Assembly (NCBI GenBank): GCA_021780275.1
Contig: JAJXZC010000728.1
Span: forward strand, 1 to 27,722
DNA length: 27,722 bases
Source of the DNA: Pseudomonadota bacterium
Lineage (GTDB): Bacteria > Pseudomonadota > Alphaproteobacteria > Parvibaculales > Parvibaculaceae
Direction of reading: 5' to 3'
The notes under the pieces were generated by a model. That model was not told the origin of the DNA. It saw only the letters and a list, made by a program, of their open reading frames with translations, and did no database searches. Within the stretch, counting starts at the first letter, position 1; the number at the start of each line of letters is the position of its first letter. The translations under genes and the position numbers were made by a program. This document shows positions 1-7,880 of the stretch, in pieces.

Positions 1-125
1 CCTGGATCGTGATCGGCTTCGCGCCCGAAAGCGCAGCTGCCGAAGCAGCTTCATCCGCGCGCCATAAAAGCTGATGACCAACGATCGCGACCGCCGCGAA
101 GACAATGACGAATTGGCGGTACCGC
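1..125. other. Left edge, no gene assigned
   Basis: No supportable gene. A short + strand frame closes at 72-74 and a - strand frame is open to the edge with a hydrophobic stretch, but neither shows a family signature. The - strand frame has no ATG, GTG or TTG start within the visible sequence. A 12-bp palindrome (115-126) abuts the stop codon of the adjacent leftward gene and has no T-tract, so it is not called a terminator. Confidence 0.4.
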
Positions 126-851
126 CTAAGGAGAAAGCTTCTCGATCGCGCCGCCCGTCATCAATGCCGATTTCATGGACTGAATGATCGGCGCGGGATC
201 GACTCCGGAACTCGTGAGAAATTGCCACTTTGCAGGAGAAACGAGGTATTGTGCCACGCCCTCCTCGAACGCGAGCCTGGATTGAAATCGGACCCAGTCA
301 CGATAGCCCGGCGCCCTGAAGGCGAAAATGCGATCCATGAACATCCGATACGGCGCGTTGCCCAAAAGGCCAGCCGGACTGTTCCACTGTTTGCGAGCCG
401 TTTCCAACGCATGAAAGCTCGACGCGACGGCGAGGGCCTCTTCCATCATCCGATCCTCGCTGCCGCCAAGAAGATGCCGGCTGACGTCGCAGAAGTAGTG
501 GAAGCGTTCGTGCGCATAGGTTTTGTAGACGGCGACTGTCGCCAGCCGCTTCAATTCGCGTGGCTCGATGAGAAGCCCCGCACGACACAGACCCGCGACG
601 TTATGCCAGAAGAATGCACCAATCCTCTCCCAGTACAGGGTGATGCAGCCGGGACTCGCCATTGACCGGTATGTGCCGAGGAAGTCCTCGCCTTCCGACA
701 GCACTACCTCAGGCGTGGGCTCCATTCGCTCAATTTCGGATAAGTACGCATCCGACAAGCGAACTTGCTGAAAGCCACCTTCGTCGCCAATCAACGTCTC
801 TTGCGGCACCATCGCGAGGATTTTGCCTACGGCGGCATCAACAATGCTCAT
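126..851 (-). CDS. HEXXH metallopeptidase-like protein, uncharacterised
   Basis: A 241-residue protein with no family I can name. It carries HERFH at residues 114-118, an HEXXH zinc-binding motif, followed after exactly 18 residues by Glu137 in MEEALA. HEXXH-X18-E is the spacing of M1-type gluzincin peptidases, so His114, His118 and Glu137 could bind zinc with Glu115 catalytic. No signal peptide or membrane segment is evident, so it is probably cytoplasmic. The ATG at 851 is preceded by GGAGAG with 5 bases of spacing. It lies 89 bp downstream of the PD-(D/E)XK nuclease gene on the same strand and is probably the third gene of that operon. The fold is not proven and the motif could be fortuitous, but its position in the helix-like segment AHERFHYF is convincing. 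A processing or effector protease in a defence operon is an inference. Confidence 0.72.
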   Translation of the reverse strand: MSIVDAAVGKILAMVPQETLIGDEGGFQQVRLSDAYLSEIERMEPTPEVVLSEGEDFLGTYRSMASPGCITLYWERIGAFFWHNVAGLCRAGLLIEPRELKRLATVAVYKTYAHERFHYFCDVSRHLLGGSEDRMMEEALAVASSFHALETARKQWNSPAGLLGNAPYRMFMDRIFAFRAPGYRDWVRFQSRLAFEEGVAQYLVSPAKWQFLTSSGVDPAPIIQSMKSALMTGGAIEKLSP

Positions 852-940
852 CCAAACTCTCCGCCGAAAAGCGCATCAGGGTCGTATTTTTTCGTCGGCA
901 AATCTCTATCTCGCATCGCGCGTTGTCATACGCATGGCCG

Positions 941-2194
941 TCAAGAGTCGCTCTTCGCAGGTATCAATTTTTTTGCGCAATCGCTTCCGTGGATTCCAGC
1001 GGGAACGGGAACAAGCGCGTCATGCAATTTATGCGCAAAGCCGATGATTTTTTGGCGCAAGGAACCATCGAGAATTGCGATCCAAGGCGTTATCGCATCG
1101 ACCCAATTGTCCTCAACAGCCAGCAGTTCCTCTTTGAGGTTTGCCTCTTTTTCCCATATGTACCATGGAGATCGCTTCCCATTGCCTAGAATTCTAACAA
1201 GGTTTGAGCGAATATCGTCATCGGCGTTCTTGCAGTTGGCGGGATCAGCGTCATTCGTTTTGACAGCGCCGAATATCAAATTTCGGTAGTCCGACGGCGC
1301 ACAAAACTGAAATCGAGCCGCATACCTTGTATAATCGTCGAACCTTATTGTGAAGTAATTGTGTTCTTTGCAGAACCACTCCAGCATCCATCCCGCGCCT
1401 GAAACATCTTCCTGCAATTGAAATTGTAGCTTCTCTATAAGTTGCTTTTTCGCTACGCTTGCCGCTTGCGCGACAGATAGCGCTGTATTCAGCATTTCCG
1501 TCGATGAGATTGCAATCGAGGCGATATGATGAATGCCGGTCATATTTTGAATACCTTGATAATTTAATCGAATATAGTCGGAGAAGTCGGCCATAAAAGT
1601 CCGCACCTTATCGGACCTGCAATCTTTCCGGCATGCGTCCAGCCAGTCGGCGATTTCAGCGTAGGAAAGACAAACCAATTGGCGGCGTTCGCGCAATGCC
1701 TTGCATTCAGCTTGTTCGATGCTTCCGGTCGTAGGAGGTCGGCCATTGGGTGTCAGGTAAACAAGCACGAACTCCTGACGCGCCTCGTTCTGTAGCTGAT
1801 CAATGTAATCCCGAACTTGCCGGGGCTGATCGAGGGCCCACAATTTGTTCTCGATCCCAATGACAAATCGAGGTGATTTCACCACAATGTCGATGCGGCG
1901 GTTAAAATTGCTGATGGCGTCCGTCTTGGATTCCGTCTTGACGGCGATGCGCCCAGTCGTCTCCCAGTCGAAACCGAGGACCTTCAAAAAAGCATCGAGG
2001 AAAAGCGCGCCCTGCGCATGCTCGGCCTCCACGTCTAATAGCCAAGCAAGAATTGATGAGATTTTATTCTCTCCCGGCTCGATAAGGTTGAAAACATTAA
2101 AACGTGGCGACAGAGTCGCCGCTGATGCGTCATGTGCAAACTGAAGTGCACGAAGGCGACCGTGCATCTCGGATAGAAAATTCTCGACATTCAT
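941..2194 (-). CDS. PD-(D/E)XK nuclease superfamily protein
   Basis: A 417-residue protein matching the PDDEXK_4-type pattern. The N-terminal segment has IEPGENKISSILAWLLD (residues 38-54), followed by the nuclease core RIDIVV (Asp102), then GIENK (Glu115, Lys117), and a QxxxY helix (Gln126 to Tyr130). These are the metal- and phosphate-handling residues of the restriction-endonuclease fold, so DNA cleavage is the expected activity. The C-terminal ~200 residues are not recognisable and may recognise the target. The ATG follows AAAGGA about 10 bases upstream and sits 22 bp after the AAA+ gene stop, which indicates co-transcription. The coding sequence is visibly more AT-rich than its neighbours (for example around 960-1000 and 2040-2110), suggesting separate acquisition. 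Relatives occur in phage-defence islands; the target and partners here are unknown. Confidence 0.8.
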   Translation of the reverse strand: MNVENFLSEMHGRLRALQFAHDASAATLSPRFNVFNLIEPGENKISSILAWLLDVEAEHAQGALFLDAFLKVLGFDWETTGRIAVKTESKTDAISNFNRRIDIVVKSPRFVIGIENKLWALDQPRQVRDYIDQLQNEARQEFVLVYLTPNGRPPTTGSIEQAECKALRERRQLVCLSYAEIADWLDACRKDCRSDKVRTFMADFSDYIRLNYQGIQNMTGIHHIASIAISSTEMLNTALSVAQAASVAKKQLIEKLQFQLQEDVSGAGWMLEWFCKEHNYFTIRFDDYTRYAARFQFCAPSDYRNLIFGAVKTNDADPANCKNADDDIRSNLVRILGNGKRSPWYIWEKEANLKEELLAVEDNWVDAITPWIAILDGSLRQKIIGFAHKLHDALVPVPAGIHGSDCAKKLIPAKSDS

Positions 2195-2216
2195 TTCTGA
2201 TTCGTCCTTTGAAGGC

Positions 2217-4238
2217 TCAAAAACCTATTTTCCTTCTGAGCGACTGAGGTTTGGCGTTCACTTCGTCTTCCAGCCATCTTGCTGCTTGCAATGGATCGCG
2301 AACTCCCAAAATCTCCGCCTTGCGGGCGACAACCGCAAAATCCCCGGGGGTTAGCAACTCCAGCTTGAGGATAGACCCGGGCGCCTCGACGCCGAAAGCC
2401 CGAATGAATGCTGCGGCGATTTGTCCTGCGTCCATTGGTAGAAAGCGAACCTTGAACAGAAAGCGCCTCGCCGTCGCTGGGTCGAGCACATCAGGCGCGT
2501 TGGTCGTGCATGCGAACGGCAGGGGATGCCGCTCCATCCAGGTCAGCATTTCATTGACCTGGGTGATCTCCCAGGAATGGCGCGCTGCGCCGCGATCCCG
2601 CAGCAGAGAATCCGCTTCATCCAGGATCAGGAAGGCGCCGAGATCGGCTGCTTCCTCGAAGGCGGCGGCGATCGCCTTTTCCGACTCGCCGAGATAGCTC
2701 GACGCCAGATTGGAATAGCGCTTCTCCAGGACCTCAAGTCCAAGCTCCGTCGCCAGATGGCGGGCATAGGCCGACTTGCCGGTGCCGGTCGGCCCAGACA
2801 GGCAGAAAGACAAGGCTTTGGACGACACCACCTTGATCTTCTCGGTCAAGGCGAGCAGATCGACGTCGGCTCGGCTCAGAGAGGGGTCAAAGACGATTGG
2901 CGCCGCCGGCGGCGCGATCTCGTCGAAACCCATCGCCTTCATCCCACCGCTCAGAATTTGCAGCGCGTCTTCTCCCGAACCGTGCATGCGCGCGGCAGAC
3001 AGGAGGGCGTTCTCGATCAATGCCGGCGCCGCCGGCAAGCGCGCTAATTGACCGATGGCTTTCAGGTCGAGGTCGATCCTGGCGCGACTGGCGACGCGTT
3101 CGACAATTCTTTGTCGGACCGCAACGCCCGGGCGGGGAAAACGCACGACCAGATTCATTCGCCGCACCACCGCCGGCCCAAGGCGCGAAAGATTGTTGGT
3201 GATCCAGATCGTCGGCACGCGCGTCTGCTCAACGAGGCGGTTCATGAAAACCTTTGAGCCGTGACGCGTCGAGGCGTCGTCTTCATCGCCGCCCGCGAAC
3301 AGATCGTCAGCTTCATCGACGACGACAATCATTTTTCCCGTGGCGGCGCCCAATTCGGTGGCGATCATGAGGGCGGCGACCCGCTCGCGGCGATTGGGTT
3401 CGTTGGCCTGCTTGTCGGCCTCACCAACGAAATGAACGCCGCGCCTTACGCGCGTGCCCAGTGTCTTGGCGAATTCGCTCTTGCCCGTGCCGGGCGGCCC
3501 ATAAAGCAAGATATTCGCGCCCTGGCCCTCGCTGTTTTCCACGATGCGTGCAGCGAGGTCACGCGACGCCCCGATATGCGTAAAGTCTTCCCATTCCAGC
3601 GTCGCATGACGGGCCAAGCCCAAAAGTTGGTCGCGAACTGCGCGCGCCGACAACCTCCGCATGGAGATGATCTGCTCGACAGTATCCGTAAGGCTCAAAT
3701 TTTCATTCGAATCCATCTCCACAAGGCCGAAACGGAACAAGGCGCCGTCCTTGCGCAGATCGCGCATGTCGATCCCGGGGCGGAAGACCGTGCGAAGCTC
3801 CTTGAGGTCGAAAGCTTGCTGACGAGTCCGGTACCGCCACGAGCCATTGGCGGCGGCAAGGAGTTCATTGCACATCCTATGTCGCGAAGCGCGCGCCAGG
3901 AGCGCGAGTAGGTAGCCCTGAGACGAAGTCAGTCCGCAACACTTGACGAAGAAATCAATGCGTCTTTGCAGTGGCGATGGGGCGGGCTCCGGCTCGCGCC
4001 CTTGCGCCAATGCAGAGGCACGCCAGGCTCGCCATTCCTCTCGTCGCACCCGCATGGATTCGATCGGCGTATCATACGGGTAGTCGCGTTCTTCAAGGCG
4101 CGGAAGCCGCAGACTGCGTCCATTGGATCTGATCCAGGTGAGAAAGTCGGATTCGACATCTGGCGCGGCGTTGCAGAGTTTCTCACCAAGCAGTGCACAA
4201 AAATATTGTCGGATGGCCCAACGATCGTGATCGTGCAT
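2217..4238 (-). CDS. Tandem AAA+ ATPase
   Basis: A 673-residue cytoplasmic ATPase with two AAA+ modules. The first has Walker A GPPGTGKS (residues 247-254), Walker B VVVDEADD (305-312) and an arginine pair at 359-360. The second has GPTGTGKS (482-489), LILDEADS (537-544) and an arginine pair at 591-592. Residues 1-220 form a helical N-terminal domain without a recognisable signature. The overall plan recalls Cdc48/FtsH-like two-ring remodellers, but the substrate is unknown. I chose ATG at 4238 over the ATG 60 bases upstream because AAGGA lies 8 bases before it and the extra 20 residues are low in order. It is first in a leftward operon with a PD-(D/E)XK nuclease and an HEXXH protein, divergent from a WYL regulator. 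A motor driving the nuclease or protease in a defence system is an inference. Confidence 0.88.
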   Translation of the reverse strand: MHDHDRWAIRQYFCALLGEKLCNAAPDVESDFLTWIRSNGRSLRLPRLEERDYPYDTPIESMRVRREEWRAWRASALAQGREPEPAPSPLQRRIDFFVKCCGLTSSQGYLLALLARASRHRMCNELLAAANGSWRYRTRQQAFDLKELRTVFRPGIDMRDLRKDGALFRFGLVEMDSNENLSLTDTVEQIISMRRLSARAVRDQLLGLARHATLEWEDFTHIGASRDLAARIVENSEGQGANILLYGPPGTGKSEFAKTLGTRVRRGVHFVGEADKQANEPNRRERVAALMIATELGAATGKMIVVVDEADDLFAGGDEDDASTRHGSKVFMNRLVEQTRVPTIWITNNLSRLGPAVVRRMNLVVRFPRPGVAVRQRIVERVASRARIDLDLKAIGQLARLPAAPALIENALLSAARMHGSGEDALQILSGGMKAMGFDEIAPPAAPIVFDPSLSRADVDLLALTEKIKVVSSKALSFCLSGPTGTGKSAYARHLATELGLEVLEKRYSNLASSYLGESEKAIAAAFEEAADLGAFLILDEADSLLRDRGAARHSWEITQVNEMLTWMERHPLPFACTTNAPDVLDPATARRFLFKVRFLPMDAGQIAAAFIRAFGVEAPGSILKLELLTPGDFAVVARKAEILGVRDPLQAARWLEDEVNAKPQSLRRKIGF

Positions 4239-4319
4239 GATTGACGTCCTTCTTGACACGGACAAGGAATGCCACGTTGATGCGTCAGGATCGGACATGG
4301 CATCGTTGGGCTGCTAGAC
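4239..4319. promoter_or_regulatory. Divergent promoter region, AAA+ operon / WYL gene
   Basis: An 81-bp intergenic region separates the start of the leftward AAA+ operon from the rightward WYL gene. A TTGACA hexamer at 4253-4258 could be a -35 element for the WYL gene, but its -10 partner about 17 bases on is poor. The AAGGA ribosome site of the AAA+ gene also lies here. WYL proteins commonly control divergent neighbours, so this is the natural operator region; no clear inverted repeat was found in it. Confidence 0.4.
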
Positions 4320-5402
4320 ATGAGACTTGAAAAAACCACCGCCATTCTCAAGTTGGCGCGCGCGCTGGCGAGCAATTGGGAAGGCCTGACGCTTGATGAA
4401 ATGGCTGACTTTATCGGCGCAGGCCGTCGCACCGCCGAGCGCATGCGCGATGCGGTTCAGGAAGTCTTCGGCCCGCTCGATTGCCGTGAGGATGGACGGA
4501 AAAAGCGCTTCCGCATCTCAGCGCGTAGCCTCGATCGTTTTGTCAAAACCCCGACCATCGACGAGCTGACCGAACTGGAAAACGCCGCCCGTGCGCTCGA
4601 AAATGGTCGGGCGCCGGACCGTGCCGCGCACCTTCATTCATTACGCGACAAGATCGGCGCCAGCCTGCGTGACGAGGATCGTCGACGTCTCACCCTCAAT
4701 GTCGAGGATCAGATCCGGGCCGAGGCGTTGGCCTGTCAGGTCGGCCCGAGACCCATGTCCGACGCTTCCGTCCTGTCGTCCTTGCGTCAGGGCTTGCTGG
4801 ACCAGCGGGTCATTCGTTTCAATTACGGCGGTGACGACGGCGAGGCGCCGCGCTGGCGCAAGGTCGTTCCCTACGGCCTGCTATTCGGGCCGCGCTATTA
4901 CCTTGTCGCTAGCGTCAAGAGTCGGCCCGGCCCCGTGTTGTTTCGTCTCGATATGATCCACGACGTGAAGGTGACTGACGAACCCGGCGCCCCGCCGGAC
5001 AATTTCGACCTCAAGGTTTTTGCGGAGCGCTCCTTTGGCGTGTTCCAGGAAGAGCCGGAAGACGTGGTGTTGCGCTTCTCGCCCTCGGCCGCACGCGACG
5101 CCCGCGCCTATCGGTTCCATCCGACGCAAAGTTTCGAGGATGAACCTGACGGCTCGCTGACGGTGCGCTTTCACGCGGGTGGTCTGCTGCAAATCGCCCA
5201 TCACCTGATGACCTGGGGCGAGGCGGCGACGATCGACGCGCCGCCGCGTTTGCAAGAGATCATGCGGGAACAGGTCGAAGCCCTTTATCGTCATTATGTC
5301 GCGGCCGCGCCGTCCATCGGCTCGAAACGCCGTCCGTCAACGCGGAACTCGACGAAGTCGTCGTCGCAGATGACACCGATCACGAGCGAAAGCGGCTCCT
5401 GA
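4320..5402 (+). CDS. WYL-domain transcriptional regulator
   Basis: A 360-residue regulator. Residues 1-65 form an N-terminal helix-turn-helix (LTLDEMADFIGAGRRTAERM). A central WYL domain (about 150-220) has the signature IRFNYG and the WYL-equivalent stretch RYYLVAS at 192-198. A WCX-type C-terminal domain runs to about residue 328 (VVLRFSP, HLMTWGE, MREQVEALYRHY). WYL domains bind nucleic acid or nucleotide ligands and are frequent repressors of defence operons. The gene is divergent from the AAA+/nuclease/peptidase operon, which it probably controls. The last ~30 residues are Ser/Thr/Lys-rich and outside the family pattern; they lie in the 109-bp overlap with the convergent gene ending at 5294, so they are probably a non-conserved extension. 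Confidence 0.88.
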   Translation: MRLEKTTAILKLARALASNWEGLTLDEMADFIGAGRRTAERMRDAVQEVFGPLDCREDGRKKRFRISARSLDRFVKTPTIDELTELENAARALENGRAPDRAAHLHSLRDKIGASLRDEDRRRLTLNVEDQIRAEALACQVGPRPMSDASVLSSLRQGLLDQRVIRFNYGGDDGEAPRWRKVVPYGLLFGPRYYLVASVKSRPGPVLFRLDMIHDVKVTDEPGAPPDNFDLKVFAERSFGVFQEEPEDVVLRFSPSAARDARAYRFHPTQSFEDEPDGSLTVRFHAGGLLQIAHHLMTWGEAATIDAPPRLQEIMREQVEALYRHYVAAAPSIGSKRRPSTRNSTKSSSQMTPITSESGS

Positions 5403-5677
5403 AAATAGGGGCTGCCAGCCGCCGTTTCGCTGGGATCGAAAATCGGCGCCGGCAAGACAGAAGTCACGATGGCCGGTTCGCCATAGTCCGGGAATTTCCG
5501 GTTCTTGAGGCCGGGCTTCCACACCACGAATTGGCCTTTGGCGAACGCGTGATATTGATAAAGTCGTTCCGCCAGCTCGGCGAGCATCTGCTTGTGCGAC
5601 GCGGCCGGATCATTGGATTCCGACGTCGATGCGACACGGAGCGCCGGAAATTGCCGATCAGATTTTTCATTGCGCAT
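5294..5677 (-). CDS. Conserved hypothetical protein
   Basis: A 127-residue protein of unknown function. Residues 25-47 form a helix (ASHKQMLAELAERLYQYHAF). The rest is a compact beta-rich domain with FVVWKPGLKNRKFPDYGEPAIV (written in two parts: FVVWKPGLKN at 50-59 and DYGEPAIV at 64-71), SPYFQEPLSLVIGV (89-102) and a closing RRFEP (116-120). The alternation of hydrophobic strands suggests an SH3-like barrel, which is an inference. The ATG at 5677 has GGGGA 7 bases upstream; a TTG 39 bases further upstream is a weaker start. It overlaps the 3' end of the WYL gene by 109 bp on the opposite strand and is divergent, 38 bp away, from the next unknown gene. I recall similar proteins beside AAA+ genes but cannot name the family. 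Confidence 0.62.
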   Translation of the reverse strand: MRNEKSDRQFPALRVASTSESNDPAASHKQMLAELAERLYQYHAFAKGQFVVWKPGLKNRKFPDYGEPAIVTSVLPAPIFDPSETAAGSPYFQEPLSLVIGVICDDDFVEFRVDGRRFEPMDGAAAT

Positions 5678-5715
5678 TCGGTTGTCCCCAACATGCCTGC
5701 TGCCAGGAATGAACA

Positions 5716-6153
5716 ATGAAAGTTGGAGGTGACAAAAGCGGACGCATTGACGATTGTGCGGAGACGCACGTCGGCATTTTCTGGCTGATCAAGACGAGTG
5801 GCGGTTCGCAATTGCTCGCGGCTTCCTGTCCCTTGTCGATCGCCGAGCCCTATGGCGATTTCCAGAACTTCGACCGTGGTCATTATCAGATTTGGCAAGG
5901 CTGGCGTCACTCGCGCGAGTTGGACGCCGCCGCGCGCAGTGTCGTCGTTGCCTACGAATATGAGGATTGGCCTCGGGGCAGGATCGTTTTCAATCAGACG
6001 ACGGCGCGTTTCATCCTCTACGCCGACCGCAAGCTGCTGCAACCTTCAGCGATCGCCGCAATTCAGCGACGATTTGCGCTGCCGGCCGACCGGACCGACA
6101 TCGAAACCGATTTCCATTATCAAAGCGCGGAGTCGCCTGGCTCTCTCGCCTGA
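5716..6153 (+). CDS. Conserved hypothetical protein
   Basis: A 145-residue soluble protein of unknown function. It starts at ATG 5716, with AGGA seven bases upstream. The N-terminal half contains IFWLIKTSGG and LLAASCPLSIAEPYGDF. The C-terminal half has YEYEDWPRGRIVFN (80-93) and RFILYADRKLL (98-108), then a helix and an ETDFHYQS tail. The WPRGRIVF/LYADRKL pattern looks conserved and beta-strand rich, but I cannot attach a function. It is divergent from the 127-residue gene and its last 34 bp overlap the convergent DUF2779 gene. The tight packing of overlapping genes on alternate strands suggests a compact island carried as a unit. Confidence 0.62.
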   Translation: MKVGGDKSGRIDDCAETHVGIFWLIKTSGGSQLLAASCPLSIAEPYGDFQNFDRGHYQIWQGWRHSRELDAAARSVVVAYEYEDWPRGRIVFNQTTARFILYADRKLLQPSAIAAIQRRFALPADRTDIETDFHYQSAESPGSLA

Positions 6154-7757
6154 CAATCGCCGCCAGCAGCGAGTTCCCGCAAGGCTTCGTGCGCCATCAC
6201 CATGGCAAGTGTGTCGCGTTCGCAATAGGCGAGCAACTGGTTGCGTAATCGCTGGACCTCATCTCGCGCGGAGGCCACGCCGCTGGCGATTTGCAAGAAC
6301 GCCCCAGCCGCAGCAACGCCGTCGGCTATTCCTTCGAGGTTGTCGTAGCTCATGTCCGGGCATAGAGCTGGCCCGACCGTCTTGATCGAGAAGCTAAAAT
6401 CGAAGGCCGGAAGATAGACCGCGCTGCGCACGACAGGCAGCAGATCGGCAAGTCGGGCAATCACCGCCTCCAGGGATGCGCAAAGATCAGGGAAAATGGC
6501 GGCGAGTTCCCGCAGCCGTGACTGCTCGTAAGCCGAGTAGACGATGATCGGCAAATTGGAATCTTCCAGCGCCGCGATCAATGTCTCAGCGAACTGTCGC
6601 CGGGGATCGCCGGTCCCGTCCGCCAGAAACTCGCGATGAGCAAGCTTGCCCGAGCCGTCACGTTCGTGGAGCGACCATTGAAAAGGCAATGTTTGATAGG
6701 GTCGCGTGCCCTCATAAAGCGGAATTGGCGGCATCATCGCTTCGAAATCAAGGTAGCAGGCGGGCGGCCCGAAAGGCACCAACAGGCGAGGCAGATCACT
6801 GGCGATGAAAGGCTTGCCGCTGACAATCGTGTCGCGGATAACCGACTGCTTGCCCGTGAGCGGGAAATCTGCCGGGATTGCCGAAACCGCTTCGATCCCG
6901 CGTGCCTTCAACAGCGCAGCGTTCGCTTCTGAGAGGCGCGGCAGGCGCATGACCCAGTCGGAGGGTTTTCCCGCTGTGCAATCCTCCCAAAACTCGCAGC
7001 CGTAAGGTGAATTGCATTGTCGGCCTATCTCGACAGCCGGAGCCTGATTTTTGGTCAGGCATTCGCGCATGCCCGGCAATCGGGCGAGAATCTCGCCTAT
7101 CCTCTTCTCAACTTCCGCGGCCAAGTCGACACGCGCGAAATAAGCGTTCCAATCAATGCCCTCACGGCCGCGGACATAAGAGTTATTCACGTGCAGAAGT
7201 TCGACCGAAGAGACCGCGACGCCGGCACCCCGTAGAACATGGACCTGAAGCGCGATGTCGTCGATGAAATGATCCTTCGGGCCAGTGCTGCTTTTGACTT
7301 CCCTCAGGCCCCAGGTTCGATCAGGCAACCGTTCCAGCACATCCACGCGAACGCGAATTCCTTCGTATTCAAACGCAGCCTCAAAAATCGCCGGCGCCCC
7401 GTAATCGCCCATCAGGGCGGCTGTCCTCGCGACCGCAGCGGCGTGCGCCCATGGTTCCTCGTCGATCAGCACGCCGCCAGGAAAAAGCAAATGGGCTTTG
7501 ATGCCAATTTGATGGCCGACTTCCATTGGGGAGCCAACCTCAGGCGGTTCGTACGGCGGCGGTTCATTGACCAGAAGCCAGAGCCGGCGCAGGCATTGCA
7601 GGCCGGCGATATAACGCGACTTGGTGAGATGCGCGCCCAAATAACACTCCGCTGATTTTGAATTCCTGCCATCATTGGTTATCGCTGCCAAGGTCGCAAT
7701 AGTGTATACCGCGGTGCGCGGGTCACATGCGGCCGCTTCTGACGTAATTAATTGCAT
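6120..7757 (-). CDS. DUF2779 protein: Cas4-like Fe-S nuclease fused to DEDD exonuclease fold
   Basis: A 545-residue protein with two nuclease modules. The N-terminal part resembles Cas4/RecB nucleases: TKSRYIAGLQCLRRLW (Cys55), RVDVLE (Asp139), REVKSS (Glu153, Lys155), then Cys248, Cys254 and Cys260. One early and three late cysteines are the layout of a 4Fe-4S cluster in Cas4 and AddB. The C-terminal DUF2779 part has YLDFEA (Asp337, Glu339), SAYEQSRL, and YCERDTLAM (Asp514), consistent with an RNase H-like DEDD exonuclease. ATG 7757 gives 545 residues, but the family similarity begins near residue 44. A TTG at 7640 with GCGGAG six bases upstream is a credible alternative start giving 506 residues. 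No cas1/cas2 or CRISPR array is visible. Role in DNA end processing or defence is inferred. Confidence 0.83.
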   Translation of the reverse strand: MQLITSEAAACDPRTAVYTIATLAAITNDGRNSKSAECYLGAHLTKSRYIAGLQCLRRLWLLVNEPPPYEPPEVGSPMEVGHQIGIKAHLLFPGGVLIDEEPWAHAAAVARTAALMGDYGAPAIFEAAFEYEGIRVRVDVLERLPDRTWGLREVKSSTGPKDHFIDDIALQVHVLRGAGVAVSSVELLHVNNSYVRGREGIDWNAYFARVDLAAEVEKRIGEILARLPGMRECLTKNQAPAVEIGRQCNSPYGCEFWEDCTAGKPSDWVMRLPRLSEANAALLKARGIEAVSAIPADFPLTGKQSVIRDTIVSGKPFIASDLPRLLVPFGPPACYLDFEAMMPPIPLYEGTRPYQTLPFQWSLHERDGSGKLAHREFLADGTGDPRRQFAETLIAALEDSNLPIIVYSAYEQSRLRELAAIFPDLCASLEAVIARLADLLPVVRSAVYLPAFDFSFSIKTVGPALCPDMSYDNLEGIADGVAAAGAFLQIASGVASARDEVQRLRNQLLAYCERDTLAMVMAHEALRELAAGGDCQAREPGDSAL

Positions 7758-7880
7758 TTATAAATGGGCTAGCAGATTCAACACCTTTATGCGGTCAAGG
7801 AGATCGTAATCTGAGATCGATATGCGTTTCAGAATGCGCAAAAAAGAACGCGCTAGGCGTTCGAACAGACGGTGGTGGGC
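7758..7880. promoter_or_regulatory. Divergent intergenic region with operator-like inverted repeat
   Basis: This 123-bp region lies between the leftward DUF2779 gene and the rightward HNH gene and must hold both promoters unless the DUF2779 start is the internal TTG. It is locally AT-rich (7755-7800). A perfect inverted repeat, GAACGC-GCTAG-GCGTTC, sits at 7846-7862, just upstream of the HNH start, and could be an operator. No convincing -35/-10 pair was identified. Confidence 0.35.

Noticed and set aside
115..126. GGCGGTACCGCC palindrome considered as a terminator
   Set aside because: It has no loop or T-tract and overlaps the stop codon of the HEXXH gene.
105..665. A 186-codon + strand open frame at the left end
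   Set aside because: It lies opposite the HEXXH gene, has no family-like motifs and reads as a basic, low-order shadow; the - strand frame has a proper ribosome site and conserved-looking motif.
6120..7757. Cas4-like domain considered as part of a CRISPR-Cas locus
   Set aside because: The domain is fused to DUF2779 and no other cas gene or array is visible, so a stand-alone nuclease is the better reading.
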